Shown here: positions 1 through 11,325 of the stretch, piece after piece
Numbering within the stretch: position 1 is the first letter of the stretch
Layout: every line of letters starts with the position of its first letter
NCBI GenBank assembly: GCA_030770425.1
Contig: JASJFT010000027.1
Span: 186,001-250,000 of the forward strand
Source of the DNA: Darksidea phi
Taxonomy: Eukaryota; Ascomycota; Dothideomycetes; Pleosporales; Lentitheciaceae
DNA length: 64,000 nt
Direction: 5' to 3'
Position numbers and translations under genes: made by a program
Notes under the pieces: generated by a model
Databases searched by the model: none
Told to the model about the DNA's origin: nothing
The model's input: the letters and a program-made list of their open reading frames with translations, nothing else

Positions 1-1072
1 TCCTCACCCCGAGGTCTGAGGTCGAGGTGTAGGTCCCAGGCGCATATCACGCCGTCGCGGCCGCCCGAGTAGCTGCGCCCGCGTCAGTCATCATCGCAGC
101 TCAAGAACTGGCAAAACTCACAGAATGGCATTTGTCGGATCGACGGCCAAGCCGTTTACGCCCAGTCGGTGTCCTCCCGCTGAATTCGCAAGCGGCAGCA
201 CTGCAGAGCGCAGGTCAGCTCCAGCACAATACGTAGGGTGGATGCGCAGCGGCACAAAACCTACCATACGATATGCGTTTTCGCGCGGAGCGCCCCATGG
301 CACTGGATCTCGTTATCGCATGTGGTGCAAGGGCAGTGAGCAGGCGTCTTCGGGAGCGTTCCGAGGCAGAGCAGAGGGAATCGGGCTGGGGTTGCGAATG
401 GCAGGTGAAGTCGCAGACGGATGATTCCCCGTCCTCGGCCCACTAGACGAGTGCAGCTAAATCCTAATCCTGACATTGCGGCACGGAGAAGCGTGCGTGC
501 ATTGATCAAAAACAGCCCACAACGGGGTGAACCCTCGTTCCCTCTCCCCCAAGTGGTGGGGGCGGCACTTTACGTCACACGGACCCGGGGTTGGCCTGAC
601 ATGCAGTAAACATGGCTAGCTCTCAGCCCAAACGGTCGTGAACAGCGCACTCGCAGCTGTTCCCGGCAATGCGGGCCTACACGTTTCGTTCGCAATGGCG
701 GGGTCAGGCACACGCACCGACGTGGGGAATGCTGGACGCTGGACTCCGGCTATAGTCCCAAATCCTTGGTATCTGGCTATTATATATATATGTACATCTA
801 TTTTCGGCTTTTGACATCCGAAGGAGCACTGCAGACCACTGCCCTCTCAGGACAATCGGAACAAGCAGTCCGCACAACAGTTATCAAGAGACATTTTGGA
901 ACAGGCGCGAGTAATCTCTGTACGTGATCTTTGGGGCCCAAGCCCTGGTGTCTCCCGACTACTGCTACCGAAATCACGACCGACTCCCGTCGATGCAGTT
1001 CCAATGCCAATTTGCAAAATGCCAGATATGAATACACAAATGATGAACAAGTCTCCAGCTCTGAAGCCGCTC
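1..1072. other. Intergenic, no gene recognised
   Basis: I see no supportable gene here. Short open frames exist on both strands but none has recognisable protein sequence. A short TA run lies near 779-791. The right part is the 3' flank of the CEF1 gene that ends at 1073. Confidence 0.6.
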
Positions 1073-3541
1073 TCAGTGAACTCCATTAACCGGTTCCTGC
1101 AGATTTTCCAGTTCGTCCTTCCGTGTCCTATACAATTCCTGCGTCTCCCGCTCCCTCTTGCTGACGAAGGATACCTCCTCGCGCAGCCCCCCTAGTCGCC
1201 GGCCAATAGCAGACTGTTCCGAGTACTGCATCGTTCGCGTAGAGTCCAGATCCATCTTGGCCTTGTCAAGCGCCGAGGACGCATCGACTATCTTTCGGCG
1301 CAGCAGAGCGGACCGTTTCGTGTAGCCGCCATGGTGCGTCGTCAGCTTCTTCTCGATCTTGTTCGCCTGCTGCGCAGTCTCAATGATCTTGTCCTGGGCG
1401 TTGTTGAATGCCTCTACCATCATCTGATGCTCGTCGATCTCGTCCTCCTCGTAGCCATCCAGGCCCGGCAAGGTCGACGAACCATGCAGATTTGTCCAAG
1501 CCGTCCCAAAGTCCTCGTGGAACTTCTTCTTGTCCTTCTCGCTGTTCATGGACAGCTCAAGAGCAAGCTCCATCTTCGCCGCCCTCAAAGCTTCATCGCT
1601 GAGGTTCTCAAGAGGCTCCAATGTCCAGGATACCTTGCCGCCCCCAAATCTTTTGACGTCGTTAGCGATCAGGCGAGCCACTTCAACCTCGATCTCGCGC
1701 TCGATCGGGTCTGAGATGTCCAGCGCTTTCTTCAGCATCGCTTCGATGTCAACGACTGACGGTCTGGGAAGAGACTTCTGAATGACCTGGGTCTGGCGGG
1801 CAAACTCTGCGCGCTCAGCAGCTTCCTGCAGTGCTCGGTTCCGACGGTCAATCTCAGCAGCATCTTCCTCACTAATCTCGACCTCCATAGCATCCTCCCG
1901 CTCCTCAGGCAGCTCAAATTCCCAGCTTTCCTCCTTCGGTTTCGGAAGCGTGGAAAGCTTGCTCCTCAGATCTTGTCTCTTCGCATTCTCACGTAGCCGA
2001 ATGTCTCGTGGCGTTTGCCCTACAAGCTGCATGCCGTTCTCCCGATTTAACTGAAGAGTGTCTCTAGGTGTCCGCAGCGGCGTTGCTCCAGGGCCCTGGC
2101 GCATAGGCGTGGCGCCAGCACCGGCATTCCCCTGTCGGAAGGGCGTGGCTAGTGGGTTTGGCGTGACAATCTGGTGTCGGGGAGCGGAACTGGGTAACGC
2201 TGGCGGCGCATCGTCCTCCACAAGATCAGGGTTATCTCCTCCTAGTAGTGCTGATTGAGTTTCGGTCCTTAGGCGCGCGTTGCGGATTTCGTTTGCTATT
2301 AGGTCATCTTCTTTCGGCGCCATAGGTGTGCGAATCGGAGTGTTTCCTACTAAGCCAGTATAGTTGCCTAACAGACCCTGTGTAGCAATGTTATCGCCAC
2401 TAGTACCGGTGATTGCCCGCTCTCCATTCAAGCCCATCTTGATGATATCTTCTAGCTCGGCATCTCCTACTTGAGGTGCGGGTAGCGTAAGGGTACGTCG
2501 CTTGCTGCTCCGTTCAGCCTCTCGAATCCTCTGCGCTTGGGCAGCCTTCGCATATGCCGCGCCAACGCCCCCGGCCTTGTTATCGTTCTTCTTCCGCTTG
2601 TTGTCCCCTTGCTCATCCTGTTGATCAGCTTTGCGCTTGTTCGCGAGTTGTTGTTTCCGCGGATCGAAGGCCTCTCGCTGACGCTCGTTTCGGTCCAACT
2701 CCTCTATTGTGTCGTAAAACCCAGCCGGCACCTCCTTCTCTAGGGGCACATCGGCGTTGTAGTCAATGTGGTTACCCTTTTTGGGTGTAATTTTGATGTT
2801 GATTCCTGCTGCCTTCAACTCGCGTCGCTTCTGAAGCAGCGCAAGTCTCCGAGACTCTTCAAGCTGCCTCTCGCGAGCCTTCCGCTTCGCCTTCTTTCCG
2901 CTCACGTTTGCGAGACGCGCACGTGCTTCTGACAACATCTCCTTGTCCTCCTCATCCATATCGATAGCATCCGGTCGAGCGGGACGGCTTTCGGCATACG
3001 CGTCGACTTCTCCGGGCCGCAACCGCCGTACATCCTCAGCTGTAGGCGCAGCTGTCTCTCCACCATCCGGGCCTGCAAGTCCTAGCTCGCCGCTCTCCTT
3101 GGCTTCTTGCTCGTCTAGTAGTTTCTGGTATCGCTCGAGACATTGTGTCGCTGTTCGACCTACGATAGGGGCTATTGTGCGCCATTGCGTTGGTAGCAGT
3201 TTCGCCATGGTCAACAACTTCTCGTCATCTTCCCTCGACCATTCCGTCTTCTTGATGGACGGGTCTAGCCACTCGTTCCATCGCGCTTTGCATTGCTTGG
3301 CTGTCTTCTTCGCGAGAAGCGAGGCGCATCGCGCCCACTGGTTGAGCCCATATTTTGAGATCGCTAAATGGGAGGTACGAAGTCAGCAAAGCTCATCCAA
3401 AGGGGTGCCAGTGCCTGTTGTGTTCGAAGAGTTGCAGCTCTCTGGGAGAGTTGCGACCAAGTTTGGGCAACAGGGCTACGTACCGGCCTTGAGGACCTCA
3501 TCCTCTACGTTCGACCATTGTCCGACTTTAGTGACGACCAT
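1073..3541 (-). CDS. CEF1: Pre-mRNA splicing factor Cef1/Cdc5
   Basis: Core subunit of the Prp19-associated (NineTeen) complex, which acts in the nucleus during spliceosome activation. Two exons: 3541-3484 and 3363-1073, joined across a 120-bp intron (donor gtacgt, acceptor ttag); the product is 782 residues, usual for the family. The N-terminus holds two Myb repeats: the first contains GQWSNVEDEVLKA and KYGLNQWARCASLL, the second EWSREDDEKLL and LPTQWRTIAPIVGRT. They are followed by the conserved ARLANVSGKKAKRKARERQLEE region, with basic segments, and a C-terminal part with coiled-coil character (KREEVSFVSKRERETQELY-like). The Myb repeat is only completed by joining the two exons, which supports the start at 3541. 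The gene shares a 289-bp divergent promoter region with the small gene at 3831. Family assignment is from the Myb repeats and Cdc5-specific blocks. Confidence 0.95.
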
Positions 3542-3830
3542 CGTGAGAACGAGCCAACGTGTCCGGGTAGTCGATGAGTTGTCGGAGTAGGATTGCACGA
3601 CTGGTTGCAGTGGTTGTCAGTCGGCCGTCGCGCGTTTGGCGGAGCGTTGCGCAGACTCGGAGGCGCCGATAAATTCGGAGTAAGAGGTCTTGGCGCTACG
3701 GGGATTAGTCATTCTATGGAAGCAGCAGCGAGTAGCGAGTCACATCGACGTCACTCAGTCTCCATGATACGCCTCGTATAGATTTCACGATGCTCCCTTC
3801 TGTCATCTCAATCGCCTTACCCGCCTCACT

Positions 3831-4217
3831 ATGTCTTTCTCACAGCAAGCTGCACGACGCGTAACATCTCCATCACTTTTACAACGTTTGCGCAGAGGGA
3901 TAGCATCGAGCCTAGCATTATCACAACGTTTTATGTCAAGCGCCGCCCAACCCTCTCCGGAGTCAAAACATGAGCCCTCAGTAAGATGGCGACATGGTTC
4001 ACAAGAAAACTGATGCTCACGTTCTTAGGCCTCATCCACCAAGCCTTCAGAACAACCGCCATCCAGGAAGAAAACGCAAGCCGAGCTAGACAAGGAGCTT
4101 GAACTAAAAATGCAAGGGCTATCTGGCGATGGAGGAGAATCTGGAATTGAGTATGAGGACGGGCAACCAGTGTCGATGAAGCGGAGTGTGAAGAACAATA
4201 TGTTCCGATACATATGA
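3831..4217 (+). CDS. Small conserved fungal protein, probably mitochondrial
   Basis: Two exons, 3831-3980 and 4029-4217, separated by a 48-bp intron (gtaagat ... ttcttag); the product is 112 residues. The N-terminus (about residues 1-40) is rich in Arg, Ser and Leu with no acidic residues, typical of a mitochondrial presequence. The C-terminal half is charged, with a KTQAELDKELELKMQGL helix and an ending of KRSVKNNMFRYI. I do not recognise a named family, so no function is given. Splicing joins two coding frames cleanly, and the compositional contrast between the presequence and the acidic tail argues for a real gene. It is divergent from CEF1. Alternative: a nuclear-encoded assembly or accessory factor, but nothing in the sequence shows this. 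Confidence 0.7.
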
Positions 4218-4715
4218 ACTGCCGTTCGCAATCGCGCTATGAGCCACTACTGCTAAGTACTCTCGTCACGGGAACCAGAGTATGGATACTTTGCCATTTA
4301 TCTCCTGAAATGTGCGCTCATTTTATCAGATATATCGCCACAACCCCCCACTCAAACCGACTTTCCACTCTGTGATACAGGTTTTGCTGAGCCTGATTGT
4401 CTTCAATGAGTTATACACCGTTGAATTCGCGATACAAAGCCTGTCTTGGTACATGTATCGGCAAATTGCGTCGCAAACCATAGAATGACGCAGCTTTCAG
4501 TCCGTTTTAATACATGTTGAGTCACCTGTGGATAAGCCCTATCGACTTCGTACCGTCACCTGGCTGCACTGCCTTCCATGTCGTATCAGACAGTCGGTAG
4601 ATTTTATTTGCGCGGATATAGAGTCGAGCTAGTCACGAAAGCACGGCTTGCATGACTCCCGATATTGTACTCCCTCTTCCCTAACACATAGCCCTCTATT
4701 TCCAATGCTTTCTTT
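4218..4715. other. Convergent intergenic spacer
   Basis: This lies between the 3' ends of the small mitochondrial-type gene (+) and the dehydrogenase (-). It is AT-richer than the flanking exons. I see no additional gene or repeat. Confidence 0.6.
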
Positions 4716-5738
4716 CTATTGTCCGACCCCATCCCTTTCCAAACCGGCATTGACCTCAAAATTAAGCCCAGCTCTCTGCCGCACAATCCCAAAGACACTA
4801 CTACTGTCCATCTTCCTCCCTCTCTCATCTCCAAACTTCTTTGCCTCTTCCATGGCTCCCATGCTCAACCTCCCGATCTCCAGCCTGACTCCCTTCTCTT
4901 TCGCAATACTCAGTCCGTGTCCCACATCCTTAATCCCCAACTCTAGTCCCGAACTCGGTGGCTGTCCGTCCGTAGGATAGTATGCTCCACTCGTCAAACG
5001 TCTAGAGACACTGTGCGCGTAGGCGCCGAAGTTCTGCTCAATCAAGGATTCTAGCATGGAGGCTGGTAACTCGGCTTTCTCGGCTAAAGTGTGCGCTTCG
5101 CTGAGGAGATACATGAGGCCTGCGGTTATGAAGTTGCTTGTTGTCTTCAGCAGGAGGGCTTTGGAGGGTTCTTCGCCAACACTAATTACGGCGCGTGCTA
5201 TGACGCCCTTAAGGAAGGGGGTGATGGTAGATATGGCGGAGGGAGGACCGGCCACGGCTATGAGGAGCTGACCTGCTTGGGCGAGGGGTGTGGCGCCGAA
5301 GACCGGGGCGGCTATGTAGGATGCGCCAGCTATGGTGAGTTGAGACGTGATGGCTGTTGTTGTATGGGGGTGAACGGTGGTTGTGTCTACGAAGATTTTG
5401 TCTTTGATGGAGCCATTATCTAGGATATCTCTCATAACGGCACCGAGAACTTCGTCATCACTAACCTATGGCGATCTCAGTGTTCAGAAAATGTGAAAAA
5501 TTTGGATTTTTCATACGGAGAGGAACGTAACGTCAGCGTTCTGCATCAATTCTCCAATTGATTGATACGGTATGCCTCCGAGCTCTTTCAGCGAGTCGCC
5601 ACGTGATAACGTGCGATTCGTGTAGTGAAGTGGAGGTAGATTGTTCCGCTTCAAGTGCTTCTGAACGTTGACGGCCATTGCGAGACCCATAGAGCCGAGG
5701 CCAATCCATCCGAGTTGCAGTTGTTTTGTGGGTGCCAT
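4716..5738 (-). CDS. 6-phosphogluconate / 3-hydroxyisobutyrate dehydrogenase-like oxidoreductase
   Basis: NAD(P)-dependent beta-hydroxyacid dehydrogenase family. Two exons, 5738-5517 and 5465-4716, with a 51-bp intron; the product is 323 residues. The Rossmann dinucleotide-binding motif GLGSMG is at residues 13-18, followed by the NAD-binding domain with DVTFLS joined by splicing to VSDDEV. The substrate-binding segment contains DTTTVHP, corresponding to the family's D-S-T-V-x-P region. The catalytic lysine block KTTSN (K181, N185) fits the family K-x-x-x-N pattern, and an all-helical C-terminal domain follows. I chose the ATG at 5738 because it sits just before the Rossmann strand; an in-frame ATG at 5780 would add 14 residues. 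Fungal genomes carry many uncharacterised paralogues, so the substrate (3-hydroxyisobutyrate, glyoxylate, succinate semialdehyde or other) cannot be read from sequence. Confidence 0.88.
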
Positions 5739-6254
5739 GGTGGTTTTGAATTTGGTGTTCTCTCTGCCGGAATCCTGCATGCGTCAGAGAAGCAGTCTTT
5801 CACTCCCTATTTACTATTGAAGGCAACCGGGTTAAACAATATAACGGAAAGTTAGCAAGGCTGTAGGAGCATGACTGTATTGGCTGTGTTGGTGACGTGA
5901 GTCATACAACGCTAAGTATAAGTAGTAATGGCGTGCTGCTAGCGGGGTACGACTCCGAACTGGGTAATCACTCGACGGTGGTGCTTCTCGTATAGAACAA
6001 TGGGCACTGTCACCTCTCTGGATTAGCTCGCTGAGTTCGTACCTAACGTTGTATTGTTGTGTTTGACGGGACCTACTTATGGTACGAATTGCGTCGCTAC
6101 CATGCGGCAGCGGCAACTCTACTACGAGAAAATAGGTCCTGACGTGGACCGGATCAGCTTTACGGTCTATGTACCTCGAAGTCAATAAGCAAAACCTGAT
6201 TATGCATGACCAAGAGGACCGGCTTCTATCTGCTCCTATCCGCTTTATCACCCT
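5739..6254. other. Intergenic spacer
   Basis: Region between the start of the dehydrogenase and the stop of the DNA polymerase, both on the minus strand, so it holds the dehydrogenase promoter and the polymerase 3' end. I see no motif that I can name. Confidence 0.55.
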
Positions 6255-8625
6255 TCAGCATATCCGTTCTGTAGGTTCTCTCCATGGCACGCCCAATATC
6301 TCGAATATCTTCTTCTCATCCCTCCCCTCGACCAAGATACCCTCGTTCAACTTCTTCCTACTCTTGCCCCTAATGATATCTTTGTACAGCCCTCTTTGGT
6401 TCAGCCGCATGTTCTTCTTACTAGCCAGTAACCTTATGCTTCGATTAAAGATGTCGTTGCCAGTGAAGTATATGAGCGCGGCGCCCATCTCCTCCTCGGG
6501 GACAAGGAGAAGGTCGAGGCGCCGCCATGTTCTGGACGATGGCAGGCAGGAGACTCCGTGCCATTTCGTCCCGTCGTCAGTCCGAGAAGAGGTTGCAAGT
6601 GTCACTTTCAGAAAGCCCACTTTGAAGAGCGAAGGAACAAGTGTTTGGAAGACAACTTCGCGAAGACTTGACATGGAAGCACCCGGCTTAGTAATAATGA
6701 GATCAATATCCCCCGAATCCTTTGCACCGCGACGGTAGGAGCCCATAATTATGGTTTGAAATCCAGGATCAAATTTCTTGAGAGCGCTTTTGACGAAGTT
6801 TCCATGGGCTTCGACTTCTGCGCGAGGTATGCGTGCGGCAAAGTCGTGGTAGTGCTCGATACCTATTTTCTGGGAATCTGTGAGCTTTGCCTTCGTGACA
6901 AGATCATTCAGCGTGCGATGGCCAGCTTGGATCCATTTGCTAGCTTGGGCTAATCCTGCCCCGTATACTCCAAGAAACATGCGAAGGGCTTTGTCCATGG
7001 AGTCATCCTGTGTACTATCTAGCCTTCGCAGACGATCCGTGAGCACAATTTCTTCGATTTTGTCAGCGAGCCGGGTGCCGATGAACGGGAGAGCAGCGGC
7101 TTCTATTGCAGTAGAAACCTTAGTAGTCTGTTTCCGTAACGTGGTGATAGCTTTGCGGTAAGCCAAAGTCCGCCACTGGTCGTTCATCTGATCATAGTAC
7201 TTGCACATCTGGTCAAGGACCTCGATTGTTCGGGCGTTGGGATGTTGGGTTGATGACTTTCCAACCGGGTCCATGCATTGAAACGCATTTTGGTTGATAC
7301 CGCCTTTAGACCTTGGTACTGCATATGCATGTTTTGATATCTTTGCGCGTTTCGGGCTCGGTTCTCGGTCTTCGTCGTCTGTACCTCCCTCCAAATCATG
7401 ACTTGCGGAACTTGAAGGCCGAGATTCCATCTCTTCCTCGTCCAGTGGAAGATGTGCAACGGCTTTCGTTTCGTGGATAGCTTCCGCGAGCGCGTCATCG
7501 AATGGTTCCGCGCAATTCACCTCTTCACGTATAGGAATTGAGAGATGTATGAAACTGTCTTTGACAACTTCCTCATCGGAGCCCGTCAGGTCCTCTGCAG
7601 GTGGTTGAGATACGCTGACCTCAGTGGGCATCGTATCGGTCTTCTGAGAGTGCTCAGCTGCTAGCTGTCGCCTCGAAGGTTTAATCTGGAGTGATACTTG
7701 CGAGTCGGGGATTGGCGTAGAATTAGCTGCGTTGCTGGCTGGACTCGGGCGTGGAGCACCTTTGACAGCAAATCGGCTAGCTGTGTGATCCAGCAACATG
7801 CCAAAATCAATGCACTGAGGAACATATGGGTCGAATTTTACTACTGTCACCTTCCGCTGAACGACGTTAGTATGATCCAATACCACGAGATGAAGCACCT
7901 ACAGAAAACCCAGCCATGTTGACATTTCGCAAGAGTTGGCTGTATGTATGATTGCCATCGTCAACCATTACATATGTCACATCATCGCGCCATTCCTTGA
8001 CCCAGGCTGCTCCCAATTGAATGATCTTGTGTAAACGGCGGCGACGTGCCATACTCACATCGTCATTTGGAAAAAAGTAAACAATTTTGTCTTTGAGTAA
8101 TTGCTTGTCTTCTGGGTCGAGTTTGATCCTGTCTGCGGACTTGACATTCTTTCCATTCTTCAGCTCTCGAGGCGCAACTCCCATTCTCTTGTAGAATGGA
8201 ATTTTGTCCTGCGCTGTCAGGCCGGGCATGGGCGCCGTCGTTTTGTGCGTCGCTCCGGGCTTTTCAGGGTTTGACGAATGTCTTTGCCTCGACCTCGTTA
8301 CGGGAAAGCTCCTAGTGATGTCTGATTCCGGGGTAGTCGCGAATCGTGTCAAGCCGGGACCTTCTACGGCCGCCGCCACCAGCTCCCTCTTCGTACCTGT
8401 TTCCAATGCTTTCTTTCTCTCTTTTGGAGTTGGTCCTAGGAAGCTGCTCGACTGTCGAACAAGCTTTGCTGGAGGTGCCGGCAGAGGCATTGCTTCGAAG
8501 TCGGCAAACGCGCGCTCTGCATTGCGAAAGCCTTCATCGGGGATGTCACTCTCGTCATCGGAGATGTCCAATAGATCCTGTCCCTTGAAGTACGCCATCT
8601 TGTCCTGTCGCTCTTTGTCGGACAT
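6255..8625 (-). CDS. POL4: Family X DNA polymerase (Pol4 / Pol lambda type) with BRCT domain
   Basis: Gap-filling polymerase for non-homologous end joining and base excision repair in the nucleus. Two exons, 8625-7903 and 7856-6255, with a 46-bp intron (gtaggtgc ... tactaac ... ttcag); the product is 774 residues. A BRCT domain lies at roughly residues 165-270, split by the intron, with DKIVYFFPNDDVS at its start and VKFDPYVPQCIDFG at its end. A long low-complexity linker follows. Next come the 8-kDa and fingers regions, with helix-hairpin-helix elements (LPFIGTRLADKIEEIV and FLGVYGAGLAQASKWI). The palm carries the three metal-binding aspartates: D624 and D626 in GDIDLIIT, and D689 in RRLDLLLV. 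All catalytic residues are present. The C-terminus ends soon after the thumb, as in other family members. Confidence 0.93.
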
Positions 8626-9665
8626 GATGTGGGCAAGAGCTGAGGGAAGCGCTGGGAAGTTAGAATGTTCATCGGGGGCGTTTCAAGGCGCGGTCCGTCA
8701 GTGTATGTTATATGTGACGTGTGAAGTGGGCGGGATGGTGGGTTACACTAAAGGCAGCAGCGCGTTACTCGGAGTGGTACGCTACTGACACGTTGGCACG
8801 TGGGCGCAATCGCAATCCGCTTTTGGAAAGAGCCACTCTCTTCGCTTTCCACTCATCATTCGCTCTACGCATCGGCTCCCAAAACGCTTCTCCTATCTAT
8901 GTTCGCGCTGCCTGGCAACAATTTGTTTCGACTAATGCACTAGCATGGTGTAAGGCGCCGGTCGGGGCTCCGAACTCTTAATCGCACCAAGCTCCAGCAC
9001 GCGGCTGCAAACTACCCTTTACATCGAGGACACGACGGCGTGAAGGCATCGGCTGGCTTGAAGTGTTCTCGCGGGCTTCGACGTCCTGCAGCCTCAGCCG
9101 CACATTCGCGTGGTGCCGGTATGGCCGAACATTTCCCCGTCCAGGAGAACGACCAGCTAGCGCTTCCAAAAGTTTGCGCTGTCGGATGTGAACCCCAATA
9201 GAGCTCAAGGGGAATTCTATCTCGCACGGGGCAATAAAGCCCTGACGCATGAGGTATCATCGCCACGCGCCACGCCACCGAAAACGCTTAGCCCAGGTAC
9301 CTGCTGGCGGCTGCAAAGCCTAGATCGACGCAGGCGGTTCCAAATTTGGATCTGTCCGACAACAACCCCCGGACTGGCGCATCGTGAAAACATGTTTAAC
9401 AACCCATCGTCTGCGCCTCGTCTAGCATCGCGCCAAAGTCCAGTACAACCGTTCTCGTGGCGCTTGTATTTGAAACAGTCTTCCCTTTCAGTCCCCCATC
9501 CCTACATCCGTTTCTCTGTGCCCTCGTTCCTCACAATGTTTTTCGGGTGACACTCCTCGTTTCTCTCATCACCCGAGTCTCTTGTTGTTAATTTGTTAGT
9601 GTCTAATAATCATACCTGCCTTTCTCCTGCACATTCGCTATAACCACCTCGCTCTCTCGATAGCC
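8626..9665. other. Divergent promoter region, about 1 kb
   Basis: Spacer between the divergent polymerase and GH16 genes. Open frames here are shadows of GC-rich sequence and show no domain. C- and T-rich tracts occur just upstream of the GH16 start (about 9500-9660), typical of fungal promoters and leaders. Confidence 0.55.
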
Positions 9666-10829
9666 ATGCTCGCGCCCCTGGCGCCCGTAGGCGCCGTCCT
9701 GTTGCCCTTTATCTTGAGCGTTCAACCGGTGTTGTCTGCCGAATACACAACAACGAATACCATAACCCCAAAGGACAACAATCAAAACTGTTCTTGCTAC
9801 GTAGTCAACTCTGGCGCCGACTCAAAGACCCCCCAATACTTCCAATACCACCGCTTCTACGATTTCCGGAGCCTCGCGGATAGAGCGGGACAATTCCTGA
9901 ACGCCCCAGGACTCATCAACGACACTCAAGACGCCGGCGAGGAGCCCGTGTGGAACGCAAACATCCTCAACAGCAATGCTTTCAATACAGATTGGAACAT
10001 CCAAAACTGGAGCAAGGATGCCACGGATGACTTCCCAACTAAAATGGTGAACTCGAGAGCAAACATCTACATTCAGCAAAATGACGACAGCAACAACCCG
10101 TTCACGTATCTTACGCTCCGCACGAGCCGACTTGACGAGTTCCAATCTGCCAGCGAGATTGAGAACCTGCAGAAGAATTTAATGCACGCATCCATGCGCA
10201 TGTCCGGACGAGTCATTGGATCCAAAGGAGCTGTTGCCGGTTTCTTTACCTTTTTTGATGACACCAACGAGTCTGATATCGAGATTCTCACCGACGATCC
10301 TACCGACGTTGTGCGGTACACGAATCAGCCTGCCGTCGATAAAGAGGGTAACGAAGTCACCACAGCCTCGGTCGAGCGTACCCAGCTTGCTCCCTGGGAC
10401 GACTGGCAGACCCATCGCATCGACTGGCTTGACAAGAACAGCTATTGGTACCTCAACAGCCAGCAAGTTGCTGCAAACACGTATTCCGTGCCTCGAGAGC
10501 CTAGTGGTTTGGTGATCAACATGTGGAGTGATGGGGGGGAATGGTCTGGAAACATGAGTGTTGGAGACTCTGCTGAGTTCCAGATCCAGTGGATTGAGAT
10601 GGCGTTCAATACCAGTGGCCCGATAGATGGTCCGGCTGGAGGAACCAACAAACGGGACCTTGGGACTCTGAAGAAGAGAGAGGAGGGCTGTAAAGTGGTT
10701 TGCAAGATCGATGACGTGCGGACTGTTGGTACACCCGAAGTTGTCAGCCAGAGTATGGCTGCCGGGCTATCTGTATCATGGGGTCTTGCGTTTGTCGTCG
10801 GTATGGTCTCGTTGTTCGTTGGGGTGTAG
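9666..10829 (+). CDS. Secreted or membrane-anchored GH16 family glucanase/transglycosylase-like protein
   Basis: Single-exon, 387-residue glycoside hydrolase family 16 protein, expected to act on beta-glucan at the cell surface. A signal peptide is evident at residues 1-24 (hydrophobic core followed by QPVLSAEY). The GH16 signature with catalytic carboxylates is ESDIEIL: E202 nucleophile, D204, E206 acid/base, so the active site is intact. Other GH16-type features are the preceding GAVAGFFTFFDD strand and the following DWQTHRIDW and GGEWSGNMSVGDSAEFQI strands. KR dibasic sites near residues 329 and 337 could be Kex2 sites. The C-terminal 25 residues (from about VSQSMAAGLS) are hydrophobic, consistent with a GPI-anchor signal or a transmembrane helix. 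I cannot tell hydrolase from transglycosylase by sequence alone. Confidence 0.9.
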   Translation: MLAPLAPVGAVLLPFILSVQPVLSAEYTTTNTITPKDNNQNCSCYVVNSGADSKTPQYFQYHRFYDFRSLADRAGQFLNAPGLINDTQDAGEEPVWNANILNSNAFNTDWNIQNWSKDATDDFPTKMVNSRANIYIQQNDDSNNPFTYLTLRTSRLDEFQSASEIENLQKNLMHASMRMSGRVIGSKGAVAGFFTFFDDTNESDIEILTDDPTDVVRYTNQPAVDKEGNEVTTASVERTQLAPWDDWQTHRIDWLDKNSYWYLNSQQVAANTYSVPREPSGLVINMWSDGGEWSGNMSVGDSAEFQIQWIEMAFNTSGPIDGPAGGTNKRDLGTLKKREEGCKVVCKIDDVRTVGTPEVVSQSMAAGLSVSWGLAFVVGMVSLFVGV

Positions 10830-11325
10830 ATATCATTGGCATGTTAGGGAAAAGAAAGGTGCCGTTGAATCAAAATTATTCCGCTTAGCATTGAAGGTAT
10901 GATAGGAGTGTCACTGCTAATCATCTGTTTTCTGGTACTGGCATTGGGAGCGCTCGCAAACACGAACTGAGAGGGTCTACGAAGGAGCTCGTATTTTCTG
11001 TCTTCTTACTAAAGCTCCCTTGCAACTTCTTTGCGCAATAACAATACAACAACAACATTCTTTCAATACAATTAATATAATACGTTCTTTAAACACCAAA
11101 AAATTATCTACTATTAATCTAAGAAAAGAAAATGATTATCATATCCTTGTAAGAGATACACTGGGTTATAGAGAGTTTTTGGCATATAGTACTTAGAAAT
11201 ACGAGCTACTTGGTACCCCGCGCTTGCCTGGGGTAAGCTCTAGTCAGTAACAGCCCCATTCGCACTGTCCTTCGTTCATAAACATCCCACTCTCCAAAAC
11301 ACCAAAGAACACCCATGCAGCCAAA
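10830..11325. other. Intergenic, AT-rich
   Basis: 3' region of the GH16 gene and promoter of the DPP III gene. The stretch 11040-11170 is strongly AT-rich with A-runs. No other feature seen. Confidence 0.55.

Noticed and set aside
1331..2258. Series of plus-strand frames across CEF1
   Set aside because: Antisense shadows of the well-supported CEF1 coding exon.
9188..9550. 120-codon plus-strand frame upstream of the GH16 gene
   Set aside because: Lies in the promoter/leader region, no signal peptide or domain, overlapped by similar-length frames on the other strand.
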